From contig CAKSKU010000011.1 in the NCBI GenBank assembly GCA_934465295.1, positions 17,874 to 81,873 of the forward strand: DNA of 64,000 nucleotides, in the 5' to 3' direction. The stretch comes from an uncultured Oscillospiraceae bacterium. GTDB lineage: Bacteria; Bacillota; Clostridia; Oscillospirales; Ruminococcaceae. The notes under the pieces were generated by a model. The model searched no databases, had not been told where the DNA came from, and worked only from the letters and a program-made list of their open reading frames with translations. The position numbers were made by a program, and so were the translations under genes. Shown piece after piece: positions 44,049 through 52,097 of this stretch. Numbering within the stretch: the first letter of the stretch is position 1; every line of letters starts with the position of its first letter.

Positions 44049-44189
44049 TTAAGAGTATATTAATTTTTAATATAAAGTATTGTGGTTCTTCGGAATAACG
44101 GAACACGGACAGAATGATGCTGACGAAAAAAACTGCCGTGAAAAGGTTTTTGGAAGTCCCAAAGTAATTTTAAAGGTGGAATGTCTAAA

Positions 44190-46931
44190 ATGGGTATGTT
44201 TGACGGTCTTTTTGGCAGTTACAGTAAGCGTGAGCTTGCTAAGATAGAACCTATTAAAAATAAAGTCCTCGCATTGGAAGATGATTATGCCGCAATGTCG
44301 GAGGAAACTCTTAAAGCGCAGACTAATATTTTCAAGGAGCGTATCGCTGACGGCGAAACCGTTGACGATATCCTCCCCGAGGCTCTCGCAACAGTCCGTG
44401 AGGCTGCTTGGCGTGTTCTCGGAAAGAAGCCTTACCCCGTTCAGATCATCGGTGCTATCGTTCTTACTCAGGGACGTATCGCTGAAATGAAAACGGGTGA
44501 AGGTAAAACTCTCGTTGCCTGCTGTGCGGCTTATCTTAATGCGCTCCCCGGCAACGGTGTTCATGTCGTAACGGTAAACGACTACCTCGCTAAATATCAG
44601 TCCGAAGAAATGGGAAAGGTTTTCCGCTATCTCGGACTTACTATCGGCTGTATCCTTCACGAGCTCAACAACGATCAGAGACGTGCGGCTTACAACTGCG
44701 ACATCACTTACGGTACGAACAATGAATTCGGCTTCGACTATCTCCGTGACAACATGGTCCTCTATATGAAGGAAAAGGTACAGAGAGGTCACGCTTTTGC
44801 TATCGTCGACGAAGTTGACTCGATCCTCATCGATGAAGCGAGAACCCCTCTTATCATCAGCGGCAGGGGAGACAAGTCCACCGAGCTTTACACCAAGGCT
44901 GACAAGTTCGCCAAGACGCTCAAAGCTTACACCGTTGTTGAAATGGACGATAAGGTCGATCAGGAAGAAAACTCCGAAAACAGCGACTATATCATCGACG
45001 AAAAGGCAAAGACGGCTACTATCACCCGTCAGGGCGTAAAGAAAGCCGAGAAATATTTCGGGGTTGAGAACCTTTTTGATGCTGACAATTCAACACTTCT
45101 TCACCATATCAACCAGGCACTCAAAGCCAACGGCTGTATGAAGAACGATATCGACTACGTTGTCAAGGACGGCGAGGTTATCATCGTTGACGAATTTACG
45201 GGCCGTCTTATGATGGGTCGTCGTTTCAATGACGGTCTTCATCAGGCTATCGAAGCAAAGGAAGGCGTTAAGGTCGCTCACGAGTCCAAGACTCTCGCAA
45301 GCATCACCTTCCAGAACTACTTCCGTCTCTACAACAAGCTCTCCGGTATGACAGGTACAGCTATCACAGAGCAGGAAGAATTCAAGGAAATTTACAAGCT
45401 CGACGTTGTTGAGATACCGACAAACCGTCCCGTTAAGAGAATCGACCACCCCGATGTTATCTTCAAGACAGAGAACGGCAAGTTCAAAGCCGCTATCCGC
45501 CAGATCGAAGAATGTCACGCAAAGGGTCAGCCTGTTCTTGTCGGTACGATCTCTATTGAAAAGTCCGAAAAGCTCTCCGCAATGCTCAAGCGTGCAGGCA
45601 TCAAGCATAATGTCCTCAACGCAAAGCAGCATGAAAAGGAAGCTGAAATAGTTGCTCAGGCAGGTCAGTTCGGCGCAGTTACCATTGCAACGAACATGGC
45701 AGGACGAGGAACGGATATTATCCTCGGCGGTAACGCTGAATTCCTTGCAAAAGCTGATATGAAGAAGCAGGGCATGGAAGAGGAAGTTATCAGTGAGGCT
45801 GTAAGCTATGCCGACACTCAGGACGAGACCATTCTTGAAGCAAGAAAGATCTATCGTGAGCTTTATGCAAAATATAACGATGTGGTCAAGGAAAAGGCTG
45901 AAAAGGTCAAGGAAGCGGGCGGTCTTTATATCCTCGGTACGGAACGTCACGAATCAAGACGTATCGACAACCAGCTCCGAGGCCGTTCGGGACGTCAGGG
46001 AGACGTCGGCGAGAGCCGTTTCTTCCTCTCCCTCGAAGATGACCTTATGCGTCTTTTCGGCGGCGACAGGATAACCGCTATGATGGACACCCTCAAAGTC
46101 GAGGAAGATATGCCTATCGAAGCAAAGATGCTCACAAGGATCATCGAATCCTCGCAGAAAAAGGTCGAAGGCAGAAACTTCGCTATCAGAAAGAACGTCC
46201 TCAACTACGACGATGTTATGTCCGCTCAGCGTGAGATCATTTACAGCCAGAGAGAAAAGGTTCTCAGGGGCGATGATATCCACGAATATACTCTTAAGAT
46301 GATAAGCGATATGATAAGCGAGACTGTTGACCAGTACCTCATCGATGACAGCGTTCACGATGACTGGAACCTTGCAGGACTCCGTGACCGCTTTATGGGT
46401 CTTTTCACCGTAACGGACGACTTCCGCTATACAACGGAGGAGCTTGCGAACGTTACAAAGGATCAGATCAAGGAAAAGCTCACCACAAGAGCGCTTGATT
46501 TCTACAAGACCAAGGAAGAAAAGATCGGCTCGGAGGTTCTCCGTGAGCTTGAAAGAGTTATCCTCCTCAAAGTCGTTGACATCAAGTGGATGGCTCATAT
46601 CGACGATATGGAAGAACTCAGAAAGGGTATCGTTCTCCGTTCCTACGGTCAGAAAAACCCTGTTGTCGAGTATCGTTTTGAAGGCTTTGAGATGTTTGAC
46701 GCAATGGTCGAATCCATTCGTGAGGAAACTATCCGTCTGCTCTTCACAATTCAGGTAAACAACGGTCAGGCTCCTCAGAGAGAGCGCGTTGCAGAGCCTA
46801 CACAGACCTCGGGCGACGGTTCACTCGCAAATACGCCTAAAAAAGCAGGCAAAAAGATCGGCAGAAACGATCCCTGCCCATGCGGAAGCGGCAAAAAGTA
46901 CAAGAACTGCTGCGGAAGCGGATTAAAGTAA
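44190..46931 (+). CDS. secA: Preprotein translocase ATPase SecA
   Basis: A 913-residue SecA. Visible are Walker A MKTGEGKTLVA, helicase motif II VDEVDSILIDEARTPLI, the preprotein crosslinking region, motif TNMAGRGTDIILGG, RGRSGRQGDVG, and the C-terminal zinc-binding tail NDPCPCGSGKKYKNCCG. It drives protein export through SecYEG. Length is slightly above the Bacillus form because of the linker before the zinc tail. ATGs exist at 44181, 44190 and 44196; AAAGGTGG ends ten bases before 44190 but only one base before 44181, so I choose 44190. It has its own consensus promoter and a hairpin after its stop. Confidence 0.95.
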   Translation: MGMFDGLFGSYSKRELAKIEPIKNKVLALEDDYAAMSEETLKAQTNIFKERIADGETVDDILPEALATVREAAWRVLGKKPYPVQIIGAIVLTQGRIAEMKTGEGKTLVACCAAYLNALPGNGVHVVTVNDYLAKYQSEEMGKVFRYLGLTIGCILHELNNDQRRAAYNCDITYGTNNEFGFDYLRDNMVLYMKEKVQRGHAFAIVDEVDSILIDEARTPLIISGRGDKSTELYTKADKFAKTLKAYTVVEMDDKVDQEENSENSDYIIDEKAKTATITRQGVKKAEKYFGVENLFDADNSTLLHHINQALKANGCMKNDIDYVVKDGEVIIVDEFTGRLMMGRRFNDGLHQAIEAKEGVKVAHESKTLASITFQNYFRLYNKLSGMTGTAITEQEEFKEIYKLDVVEIPTNRPVKRIDHPDVIFKTENGKFKAAIRQIEECHAKGQPVLVGTISIEKSEKLSAMLKRAGIKHNVLNAKQHEKEAEIVAQAGQFGAVTIATNMAGRGTDIILGGNAEFLAKADMKKQGMEEEVISEAVSYADTQDETILEARKIYRELYAKYNDVVKEKAEKVKEAGGLYILGTERHESRRIDNQLRGRSGRQGDVGESRFFLSLEDDLMRLFGGDRITAMMDTLKVEEDMPIEAKMLTRIIESSQKKVEGRNFAIRKNVLNYDDVMSAQREIIYSQREKVLRGDDIHEYTLKMISDMISETVDQYLIDDSVHDDWNLAGLRDRFMGLFTVTDDFRYTTEELANVTKDQIKEKLTTRALDFYKTKEEKIGSEVLRELERVILLKVVDIKWMAHIDDMEELRKGIVLRSYGQKNPVVEYRFEGFEMFDAMVESIREETIRLLFTIQVNNGQAPQRERVAEPTQTSGDGSLANTPKKAGKKIGRNDPCPCGSGKKYKNCCGSGLK

Positions 46932-46937
46932 TATTTT

Positions 46938-46968
46938 CCCGAAAAAACGCAGAATACGGCTTTTCGGG
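46938..46968 (+). terminator. Hairpin after secA, weak terminator
   Basis: CCCGAAAA / TTTTCGGG with a 15-base loop but no T-run beyond the stem. A GCCGATCGGC palindrome followed by five T residues (about 47008-47022) sits just before the epimerase gene and may attenuate readthrough. Confidence 0.4.
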
Positions 46969-47045
46969 ATAACAACGGGATGCCGGTCAGGACTGCTTTT
47001 TGCGCCGATCGGCTTTTTCCCAATAAATTCGGAGGAAGTATTTTT

Positions 47046-48212
47046 ATGAATCTCAAAAAGGAATGCAAAGACATACTCACCAAAAAGATAATCCCGTTCT
47101 GGAACAAGCTCCGTGACGATGAAAACGGCGGATTTTACGGATTTATGGACAATGACCTCAAGGTCGACAAGAAAGCCGACAAGGGCGTTATCCTCAATTC
47201 CCGAATCCTCTGGTTCTATTCTTCCGCTTATAAGGCACTCGGCGAGCAGCAGCTCCTCGACAATGCCACACACGCCTACGAATTTCTCCGTGACTGCTGC
47301 TACGACAAGAAGCACGGCGGCGTTTACTATATGATGACCTTTGACGGCAAGGCTTCGGACGATATGAAGCATACATATAATCAGGCGTTCGCTATTTACG
47401 CTCTTTCCGCTTACTACATTGCAAGCGGAAACAAGGAAGCTCTTGCGCTTGCTTATGAGCTTTTCAATACGATCGAAACCAAGACCCTTGATGATATCGG
47501 CTATGTTGAGGCCTTTTCAAGAAACTGGAAGCCTGCAAAGAACGATGTCCTTTCCGAAAACGGCATCGACGCTTCAAAGACGATGAACAATGTTCTTCAC
47601 CTTATCGAAGCTTATACAGTTCTCCTTGAAGCTGACGGAAACGAAAAGGTGCGCAAGCGTCTTATGTTTCTCCTCGGCGTGACGAAGAACAAGATCTTCG
47701 ACAGCAAGAACAACAAGCTGCTCGTTTTCTTCGACAGGGAGATGAACGTCCTCGGCGATATCCACTCCTACGGTCACGATATTGAAGCAACATGGCTCAT
47801 CGACAGAGCGTGTGAAGTTATCGGCGACAGGGAGCTTGAAGCGGAGTGGAGAAACATCGACCTGCGCATTGCCGAAAACATCTACAATATCGCATTCGTT
47901 GACGGAGCGCTCAACAACGAGCGTGACGGCGACAAGATCGACGGCAAGCGTGTATGGTGGGTTCAGGCTGAAACAGTTGTAGGCTTCACCAATGCTTATA
48001 TGCAGAGCGGCGACAAGAAGTATCTCAAAGCAGCCGAGGAAACGATGAACTGGATAAAGACATACCAGACCGACAGCCGTGAAAACTCCGAATGGTGGGG
48101 CGAGGTAGACCACAGCGGCAAGCCGATGCAGACCGTTGAAATGGTCAACCCATGGAAATGTCCATATCACAACGGAAGAATGTGCCTTGAAATAATTAAC
48201 AGAAATTTCTGA
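47046..48212 (+). CDS. ce: Cellobiose 2-epimerase (AGE family)
   Basis: A 388-residue (alpha/alpha)6-barrel epimerase nearly identical in plan to the R. albus enzyme as I remember it. Shared are IIPFWNKLRDDENGGFYG, KKADKGVILNSRILWF, MKHTYNQAFAIYALS, the catalytic histidine region GDIHSYGHDIEATWL, RVWWVQAE and PWKCPYHNGRMCLE. It interconverts glucose and mannose at the reducing end of beta-1,4 disaccharides, turning mannobiose into mannosyl-glucose for phosphorolysis. It is cytoplasmic. The start at 47046 has GGAGGAAG seven bases upstream. It lies 114 bases behind secA without an obvious promoter of its own, and is separated from GH130 and GH94 by about 10 and 6 kb. Confidence 0.93.
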   Translation: MNLKKECKDILTKKIIPFWNKLRDDENGGFYGFMDNDLKVDKKADKGVILNSRILWFYSSAYKALGEQQLLDNATHAYEFLRDCCYDKKHGGVYYMMTFDGKASDDMKHTYNQAFAIYALSAYYIASGNKEALALAYELFNTIETKTLDDIGYVEAFSRNWKPAKNDVLSENGIDASKTMNNVLHLIEAYTVLLEADGNEKVRKRLMFLLGVTKNKIFDSKNNKLLVFFDREMNVLGDIHSYGHDIEATWLIDRACEVIGDRELEAEWRNIDLRIAENIYNIAFVDGALNNERDGDKIDGKRVWWVQAETVVGFTNAYMQSGDKKYLKAAEETMNWIKTYQTDSRENSEWWGEVDHSGKPMQTVEMVNPWKCPYHNGRMCLEIINRNF

Positions 48213-48239
48213 CGCTAAATGAAGAGAGGACTTACAATT

Positions 48240-48506
48240 ATGGCAGTTGTAAATATAATGGAAAAAATCATCTCGGAAAAGCTTGATCTCCAGCTTCAAA
48301 GCTGCGATTGCTGCAAATGCAGTGAGTGCAGACAGGATATGCTTGCCTTTGCGCTGAACAGCGTTCCGGCGAAATATGTGAACTCCGCCAAGGGAGAGCT
48401 TTTCGGAAGAATAAACAGCTCAAAAATGCAGAATTCCGTTGATATTGATATTGCAGTTGCAAAAGCGATAAGCGTTGTAAGTGCCTCACCGAAGCACAAG
48501 AAATAA
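48240..48506 (+). CDS. ComFB-like late competence development protein
   Basis: An 88-residue protein. It matches the ComFB family (PF10719) in NIMEKIISEKLDLQLQ, the cysteine cluster CDCCKCSECRQDMLAFALN and the following VPAKYVNSAKGELFGRI. Four to five cysteines suggest a zinc site. Recent work in cyanobacteria links ComFB proteins to cyclic dinucleotide binding, but nothing here tests that. The ATG at 48240 is chosen because AAGAGAGGA lies ten bases upstream. It follows the 2-epimerase by 27 bases and probably shares its transcript, ending at the terminator at 48572. Confidence 0.75.
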   Translation: MAVVNIMEKIISEKLDLQLQSCDCCKCSECRQDMLAFALNSVPAKYVNSAKGELFGRINSSKMQNSVDIDIAVAKAISVVSASPKHKK

Positions 48507-48571
48507 TTCGTAATGCGTAATTGTTTGATGCGGAATTATTTATATTTCGTTTTAGTGTACTATAAGATTTG

Positions 48572-48600
48572 ACGGGCGGAGTTATTTCCGTCCGTTTTTT
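48572..48600 (+). terminator. Terminator after the ComFB-like gene
   Basis: Nine-base stem ACGGGCGGA / TCCGTCCGT with one G-T pair, a short loop and seven or more T residues. Confidence 0.85.
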
Positions 48601-48621
48601 TATATAATCTCTATTTTTCGA

Positions 48622-48650
48622 TTGATTATATTTTGCAAATGTGGTAAACT
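48622..48650 (+). promoter_or_regulatory. Candidate promoter of the DUF4869-ATPase pair
   Basis: TTGATT (48622-48627), a 17-base spacer and TAAACT (48645-48650); moderate match. Confidence 0.45.
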
Positions 48651-48734
48651 ATTTTTAGCGTATAAACACAAATAGTGCATAACCTTTAACGTAAATACAG
48701 AAAATCGATCAAAATCAAGATGAGGTGACCATAT

Positions 48735-49172
48735 ATGCTGAATATTTATTTTGGCGATATGCCCGATGCTATCTATAATACGAGCGTTTATTTCAAGAAT
48801 ACCTATAAAGATAAGTGGATAACTGCGCCAATGGCTTGCGAGATCATCAAGGCTGTGGACAAGTCCGATGTGGTTTCCGCAGCTTTGATAGAAAGCCCTG
48901 TGCTTGGCGCTATCGGTCCCGAGCAGCTTTCGGGCGGCGTTAAGACCTTGCTGCTGATAATGAACGACCATAACCACATTTTCAATGCGTCTACCTGCGG
49001 CGATAACTGTGCAGAGTGGATACTTAAAATTGCCGCTGACAAAAAGGTCGTTATCAATCTTCGCCACCTTATGGATTTCGGCAAAAATGAGTTCAAGATC
49101 AAGGTTCTCAATACAAACAAGATCGTCAAAAATATGGCTGAGCTTATAAACGAAGCCGGACAGTTTGTGTGA
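48735..49172 (+). CDS. DUF4869-type protein, first gene of a two-gene system
   Basis: A 145-residue soluble protein starting behind GATGAGGTGA. The opening MLNIYFGDMPDAIYNTSVYF and YKDKWI are, as I remember, diagnostic of DUF4869. It continues DVVSAALIESPVLGAIGPEQLSGGVKTLLLI and a segment HIFNASTCGDNCAEWILKIA, ending in a helix NKIVKNMAELINEAGQFV. No catalytic motif is recognised. It lies seven bases upstream of a P-loop ATPase/TOPRIM-like gene and the two are flanked by terminators, so they form a self-contained pair. It is most likely a partner or regulator of the ATPase. Confidence 0.65.
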   Translation: MLNIYFGDMPDAIYNTSVYFKNTYKDKWITAPMACEIIKAVDKSDVVSAALIESPVLGAIGPEQLSGGVKTLLLIMNDHNHIFNASTCGDNCAEWILKIAADKKVVINLRHLMDFGKNEFKIKVLNTNKIVKNMAELINEAGQFV

Positions 49173-49179
49173 GGTGCTT

Positions 49180-50157
49180 ATGAACGGAATACAGCATATC
49201 AAGGTATCAAACAGAGCGGCTCAGTATGAGTTTGATCTTTACAGAAATATCACAGTAGTTCGCGGAAACAGCGGAACTGGCAAGACAACGCTTTATAATA
49301 TGATCGCAGAACATACACGGCTTGAAACTGACAGCGGTGTGAATCTTTCGTCTGCAAAGAAATGCGTTGCTTTGGTCGATCTCGACTGGGAAAATCAGCT
49401 AAAAAATACATCTGACAGTATCGTTTTTATCGATGAGGGCGCAAAGTATGTCACTTCAAAGGATTTTTCCGACGCAATAAAGCATACGGACAATTATTAT
49501 GTTATCTTTAACCGTGAGGCAATGCATGATATCCCGTACAGCGCAGATGAGATATACGAGATAAAAACGAGCGGTAAATTCCACTCCTTTAAGAAAATGT
49601 ACCCATCAAAGAGCGGTCATATATATTCGCTGGGAGCAAGCAAAAAGAAACCTGACTATAATGTGTTGCTTACCGAAGATTCACATTCGGGACTGCAGTT
49701 CTATGAAAATCTTATGAGTGGGAAAAATGTCCGCTGTGAAACCTCCGGGTCAAACTCTGCGATCTACAACTGGCTGAGCGGTCATTCAGGGGAGAAAGTT
49801 CTTGTAATTGCAGACGGGGCAGCGTTTGGTTCTGAAATGGATAGGGTAATGAAGCTCCAACAGCAATATCCCGACAGGATAATGGTATGTTTGCCCGAAT
49901 CCTTTGAATGGCTTATACTTAAATCGGGGCTTATCGGCAATGACAAGCTGAACATAAGCGAAATTCTTGAAAATGCAAGTATTTACATTGACAGCAAGCT
50001 GTATTTCAGTTGGGAAAACTACTTTGAGTGGCTGCTTGTAAGCAGTACGGAGCATACTCACTTCCAATACACAAAAAGCAAGTTCAATGACATCTATCTT
50101 ATTGAAGAAAACAGCAGGAAGATCGTCAGCGAGATCGAGCAGGTCATAAAAAAGTAA
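49180..50157 (+). CDS. P-loop ATPase with TOPRIM/DUF4435-like C-terminal half
   Basis: A 325-residue protein. Residues 1-155 are a minimal ABC-like ATPase: Walker A GNSGTGKTT (29-37) and Walker B IVFIDE (81-86), with no clear ABC signature. Residues about 159-260 resemble a TOPRIM domain as in OLD and DUF4435 nucleases: LLTEDSHSGLQFYENL with candidate catalytic glutamate 166, VLVIADGAAFGSEMD with aspartates 212 and 221, and CLPESFEWLIL like the ENxL-type region of DUF4435. The order ATPase then TOPRIM recalls OLD nucleases and the PARIS defence proteins, but the ATPase is much shorter. It starts at ATG 49180 behind GAGGTG, coupled to the DUF4869 gene. The nuclease reading is inference. Confidence 0.6.
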   Translation: MNGIQHIKVSNRAAQYEFDLYRNITVVRGNSGTGKTTLYNMIAEHTRLETDSGVNLSSAKKCVALVDLDWENQLKNTSDSIVFIDEGAKYVTSKDFSDAIKHTDNYYVIFNREAMHDIPYSADEIYEIKTSGKFHSFKKMYPSKSGHIYSLGASKKKPDYNVLLTEDSHSGLQFYENLMSGKNVRCETSGSNSAIYNWLSGHSGEKVLVIADGAAFGSEMDRVMKLQQQYPDRIMVCLPESFEWLILKSGLIGNDKLNISEILENASIYIDSKLYFSWENYFEWLLVSSTEHTHFQYTKSKFNDIYLIEENSRKIVSEIEQVIKK

Positions 50158-50159
50158 GG

Positions 50160-50203
50160 AAAACGTCCTATACGCAATTTGGAGCGTATGGGACGTTTTA
50201 TTT
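50160..50203 (+). terminator. Strong terminator after the ATPase/TOPRIM-like gene
   Basis: Fifteen-base stem AAACGTCCTATACGC / GCGTATGGGACGTTT with one G-T pair, an eight-base loop and a following TTTATTTAT. Confidence 0.85.
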
Positions 50204-50297
50204 ATAGGAAAAACCTCAAATTTCCGCAATCCGCCTTACGGGTTGTGCATTATTTTGCTCTGTTTTGTGAAAAATAAAAGAAAATTCACAAAACCCC

Positions 50298-50325
50298 TTG
50301 ACAAATCAGTCGGGTGGTGTATAAT
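50298..50325 (+). promoter_or_regulatory. Heat-shock operon promoter
   Basis: TTGACA (50298-50303), a 16-base spacer and TATAAT (50320-50325). The CIRCE operator begins five bases after the -10 box, overlapping the transcription start. Confidence 0.85.
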
Positions 50326-50329
50326 ATAA

Positions 50330-50356
50330 TTAGCACTCAGGGATAAAGAGTGCTAA
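50330..50356. promoter_or_regulatory. CIRCE operator (HrcA binding site)
   Basis: TTAGCACTC, nine bases, GAGTGCTAA: an exact match to the CIRCE consensus. Two more half-site-like sequences, GAGTGCTGA (50360-50368) and AAGTGCTAA (50371-50379), follow in the leader. Confidence 0.97.
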
Positions 50357-50401
50357 CAGAGTGCTGATACAAGTGCTAAAGATAGAAAAGGAGTGAACGT
50401 T

Positions 50402-51469
50402 TTGCAGGACGAACGCAGGCGAAAAATTCTCGCCGCCGTTGTTGATGAATATATTACAACGGGCGAACCCGTCAGCTCAAAGACGATCGCTTCGATGCCC
50501 GATATAAAGGTTTCACCGGCAACGATCAGAAATGATATGGCGCTTCTGGAGGAGCTTGGCTACCTTGAACAGCCGCACACCTCCGCAGGACGTATCCCGA
50601 CCTACAAGGGATACAGACTTTATATTGAGCAGCTTATGCCCGAGCAGAGCCTCTCGGACGAGGATAAAAAAATGCTTGACAATATCCTCGATGTTGAGAT
50701 CCCGACGGCTGATGCGCTTATTGAAAAAGCCTCTACCGCACTCGCACAGCTTACGAACTGTGCCGCTGTTGCAAAAAATGTTGCACCGAAGTTTTCCGTT
50801 ATAACAAAGGTCGAGGTCATACCGACGGGACGCAGAATGTACGTCCTGCTGATGATAACCTCATCGGGAGATATCAAAAACAAGGTCTGCCGACTGGAAT
50901 TCGACCTCACGAATGAACAGCTTGACTTCTTCTCAAGCTTTATGGCGGAAAATCTTGAGGGCGTTACCATTGACGATCTTTCGGACGAAACACTGAAAGA
51001 ACTTGCAGCGGCAATGGGAACTTATATGGTAACGCTTACACCGCTTTTAAAGGGCGTGAGCGAGTTGGCGGATTGCTTCAGAGATAACGAAGTCGTTGTT
51101 TCGGGCGAAAAAAATCTGCTGGCAAGAACGGACATTGACAACAATCAGATAGCTCATTTCTTCGAGCATAAAAACGAAGTTGTGAAAATGCTTGACGACA
51201 GCTTCGGCGACTTGCAGGTCATGTTCGGAGAGGACGGAGGTTTCGTTATCGAAAACTCCAGTATGATAGTTTCAAAGATAAAGAAGGGCGGCAAAACGGC
51301 AGGTTCGCTCGGCGTAATAGGTCCGATGCGTATAAACTATGCAAAGATAATTCCTTACGTTGAGTATCTTTCCGAGAGAATAACGGAAATGATATCCGAT
51401 GATGAACCTACCGCAGAGGTAAAAGCGGAAGAAAAGCTTCTTCCCGATACCGAAAGCAAGTCCCGATAA
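50402..51469 (+). CDS. hrcA: Heat-inducible transcription repressor HrcA
   Basis: A 355-residue repressor. The winged-helix N terminus shows RRRKILAAVVDEYITTGEPVSSKTI and SPATIRNDMALLEELGYLEQPHTSAGRIPTYKGYR, followed by the dimerisation region and FGEDGGFVIENSSMIVSKIKKGG with GSLGVIGPMRINYAKIIPYV. It represses its own operon through the CIRCE element 50 bases upstream, with activity depending on GroEL. The TTG at 50402 is taken as start because AAAGGAG lies eight bases before it; the GTG at 50393 is too close. The C terminus has an acidic extension of about 20 residues. It is first in hrcA-grpE-dnaK-dnaJ. Confidence 0.95.
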   Translation: MQDERRRKILAAVVDEYITTGEPVSSKTIASMPDIKVSPATIRNDMALLEELGYLEQPHTSAGRIPTYKGYRLYIEQLMPEQSLSDEDKKMLDNILDVEIPTADALIEKASTALAQLTNCAAVAKNVAPKFSVITKVEVIPTGRRMYVLLMITSSGDIKNKVCRLEFDLTNEQLDFFSSFMAENLEGVTIDDLSDETLKELAAAMGTYMVTLTPLLKGVSELADCFRDNEVVVSGEKNLLARTDIDNNQIAHFFEHKNEVVKMLDDSFGDLQVMFGEDGGFVIENSSMIVSKIKKGGKTAGSLGVIGPMRINYAKIIPYVEYLSERITEMISDDEPTAEVKAEEKLLPDTESKSR

Positions 51470-51489
51470 AGAAAGGAGTCCTGCCCCAA

Positions 51490-52050
51490 ATGGATACAAA
51501 TAAAAATAACGAAGAGCTTGAAAAAGAGCAGGCGGAAGAAGCTTCCGAAGAAAATACACAGACTGAAAAGACCGAAGAAGCTCCTGCCGAAGAGAGCTCA
51601 GCGGAGCAGAAACGCATCGAAGAGCTTGAAAAACAGCTCGGAGATGAAAAAGACAAGTACCTCAGGGTGGCTGCCGAATATGACAACTTCCGCAAGCGTT
51701 CCGTAAACGACCGCCTTAACGCCGTTGCAGACGCACAGGCAAAGGTCATCACCGAAATTCTTTCCGTCATCGATAACTTTGAACGTGCGATGGACGCTGA
51801 GTGTTCCGATGAGAACTACAAAAAGGGCGTTGAGATGATATTCAAGCAGTACACGGGCATACTTGATAAGCTCGGCGTTACCGAGATCAAGGCGCTCGGC
51901 GAACCGTTCGACCCGAATATCCACCATGCGGTAAATCAGGTCGAGGACGAAAACTTCGGCGAAAATACAGTTTGTCAGGTTTTCCAGAAGGGCTATAAGC
52001 TCGGCGACAAGGTCATCAGATGTGCGATGGTCGTTGTCGCAAATCCGTAA
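51490..52050 (+). CDS. grpE: Nucleotide exchange factor GrpE
   Basis: A 186-residue co-chaperone. The first 55 residues are a Glu-rich, low-complexity stretch. The long dimerisation helix follows (KDKYLRVAAEYDNFRKRS), then the beta domain with ALGEPFDPNIHHAVNQVED, VCQVFQKGYKLGDKVIRCAMVVVA. It releases ADP from DnaK. It begins 20 bases after hrcA behind GAAAGGAG. Length is within the normal GrpE range and all conserved segments are present. Confidence 0.95.
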   Translation: MDTNKNNEELEKEQAEEASEENTQTEKTEEAPAEESSAEQKRIEELEKQLGDEKDKYLRVAAEYDNFRKRSVNDRLNAVADAQAKVITEILSVIDNFERAMDAECSDENYKKGVEMIFKQYTGILDKLGVTEIKALGEPFDPNIHHAVNQVEDENFGENTVCQVFQKGYKLGDKVIRCAMVVVANP

Positions 52051-52097
52051 AAGAAATTTTCAGAAACAACTTGTTTATATAAGAAAGGAAGATTTAT

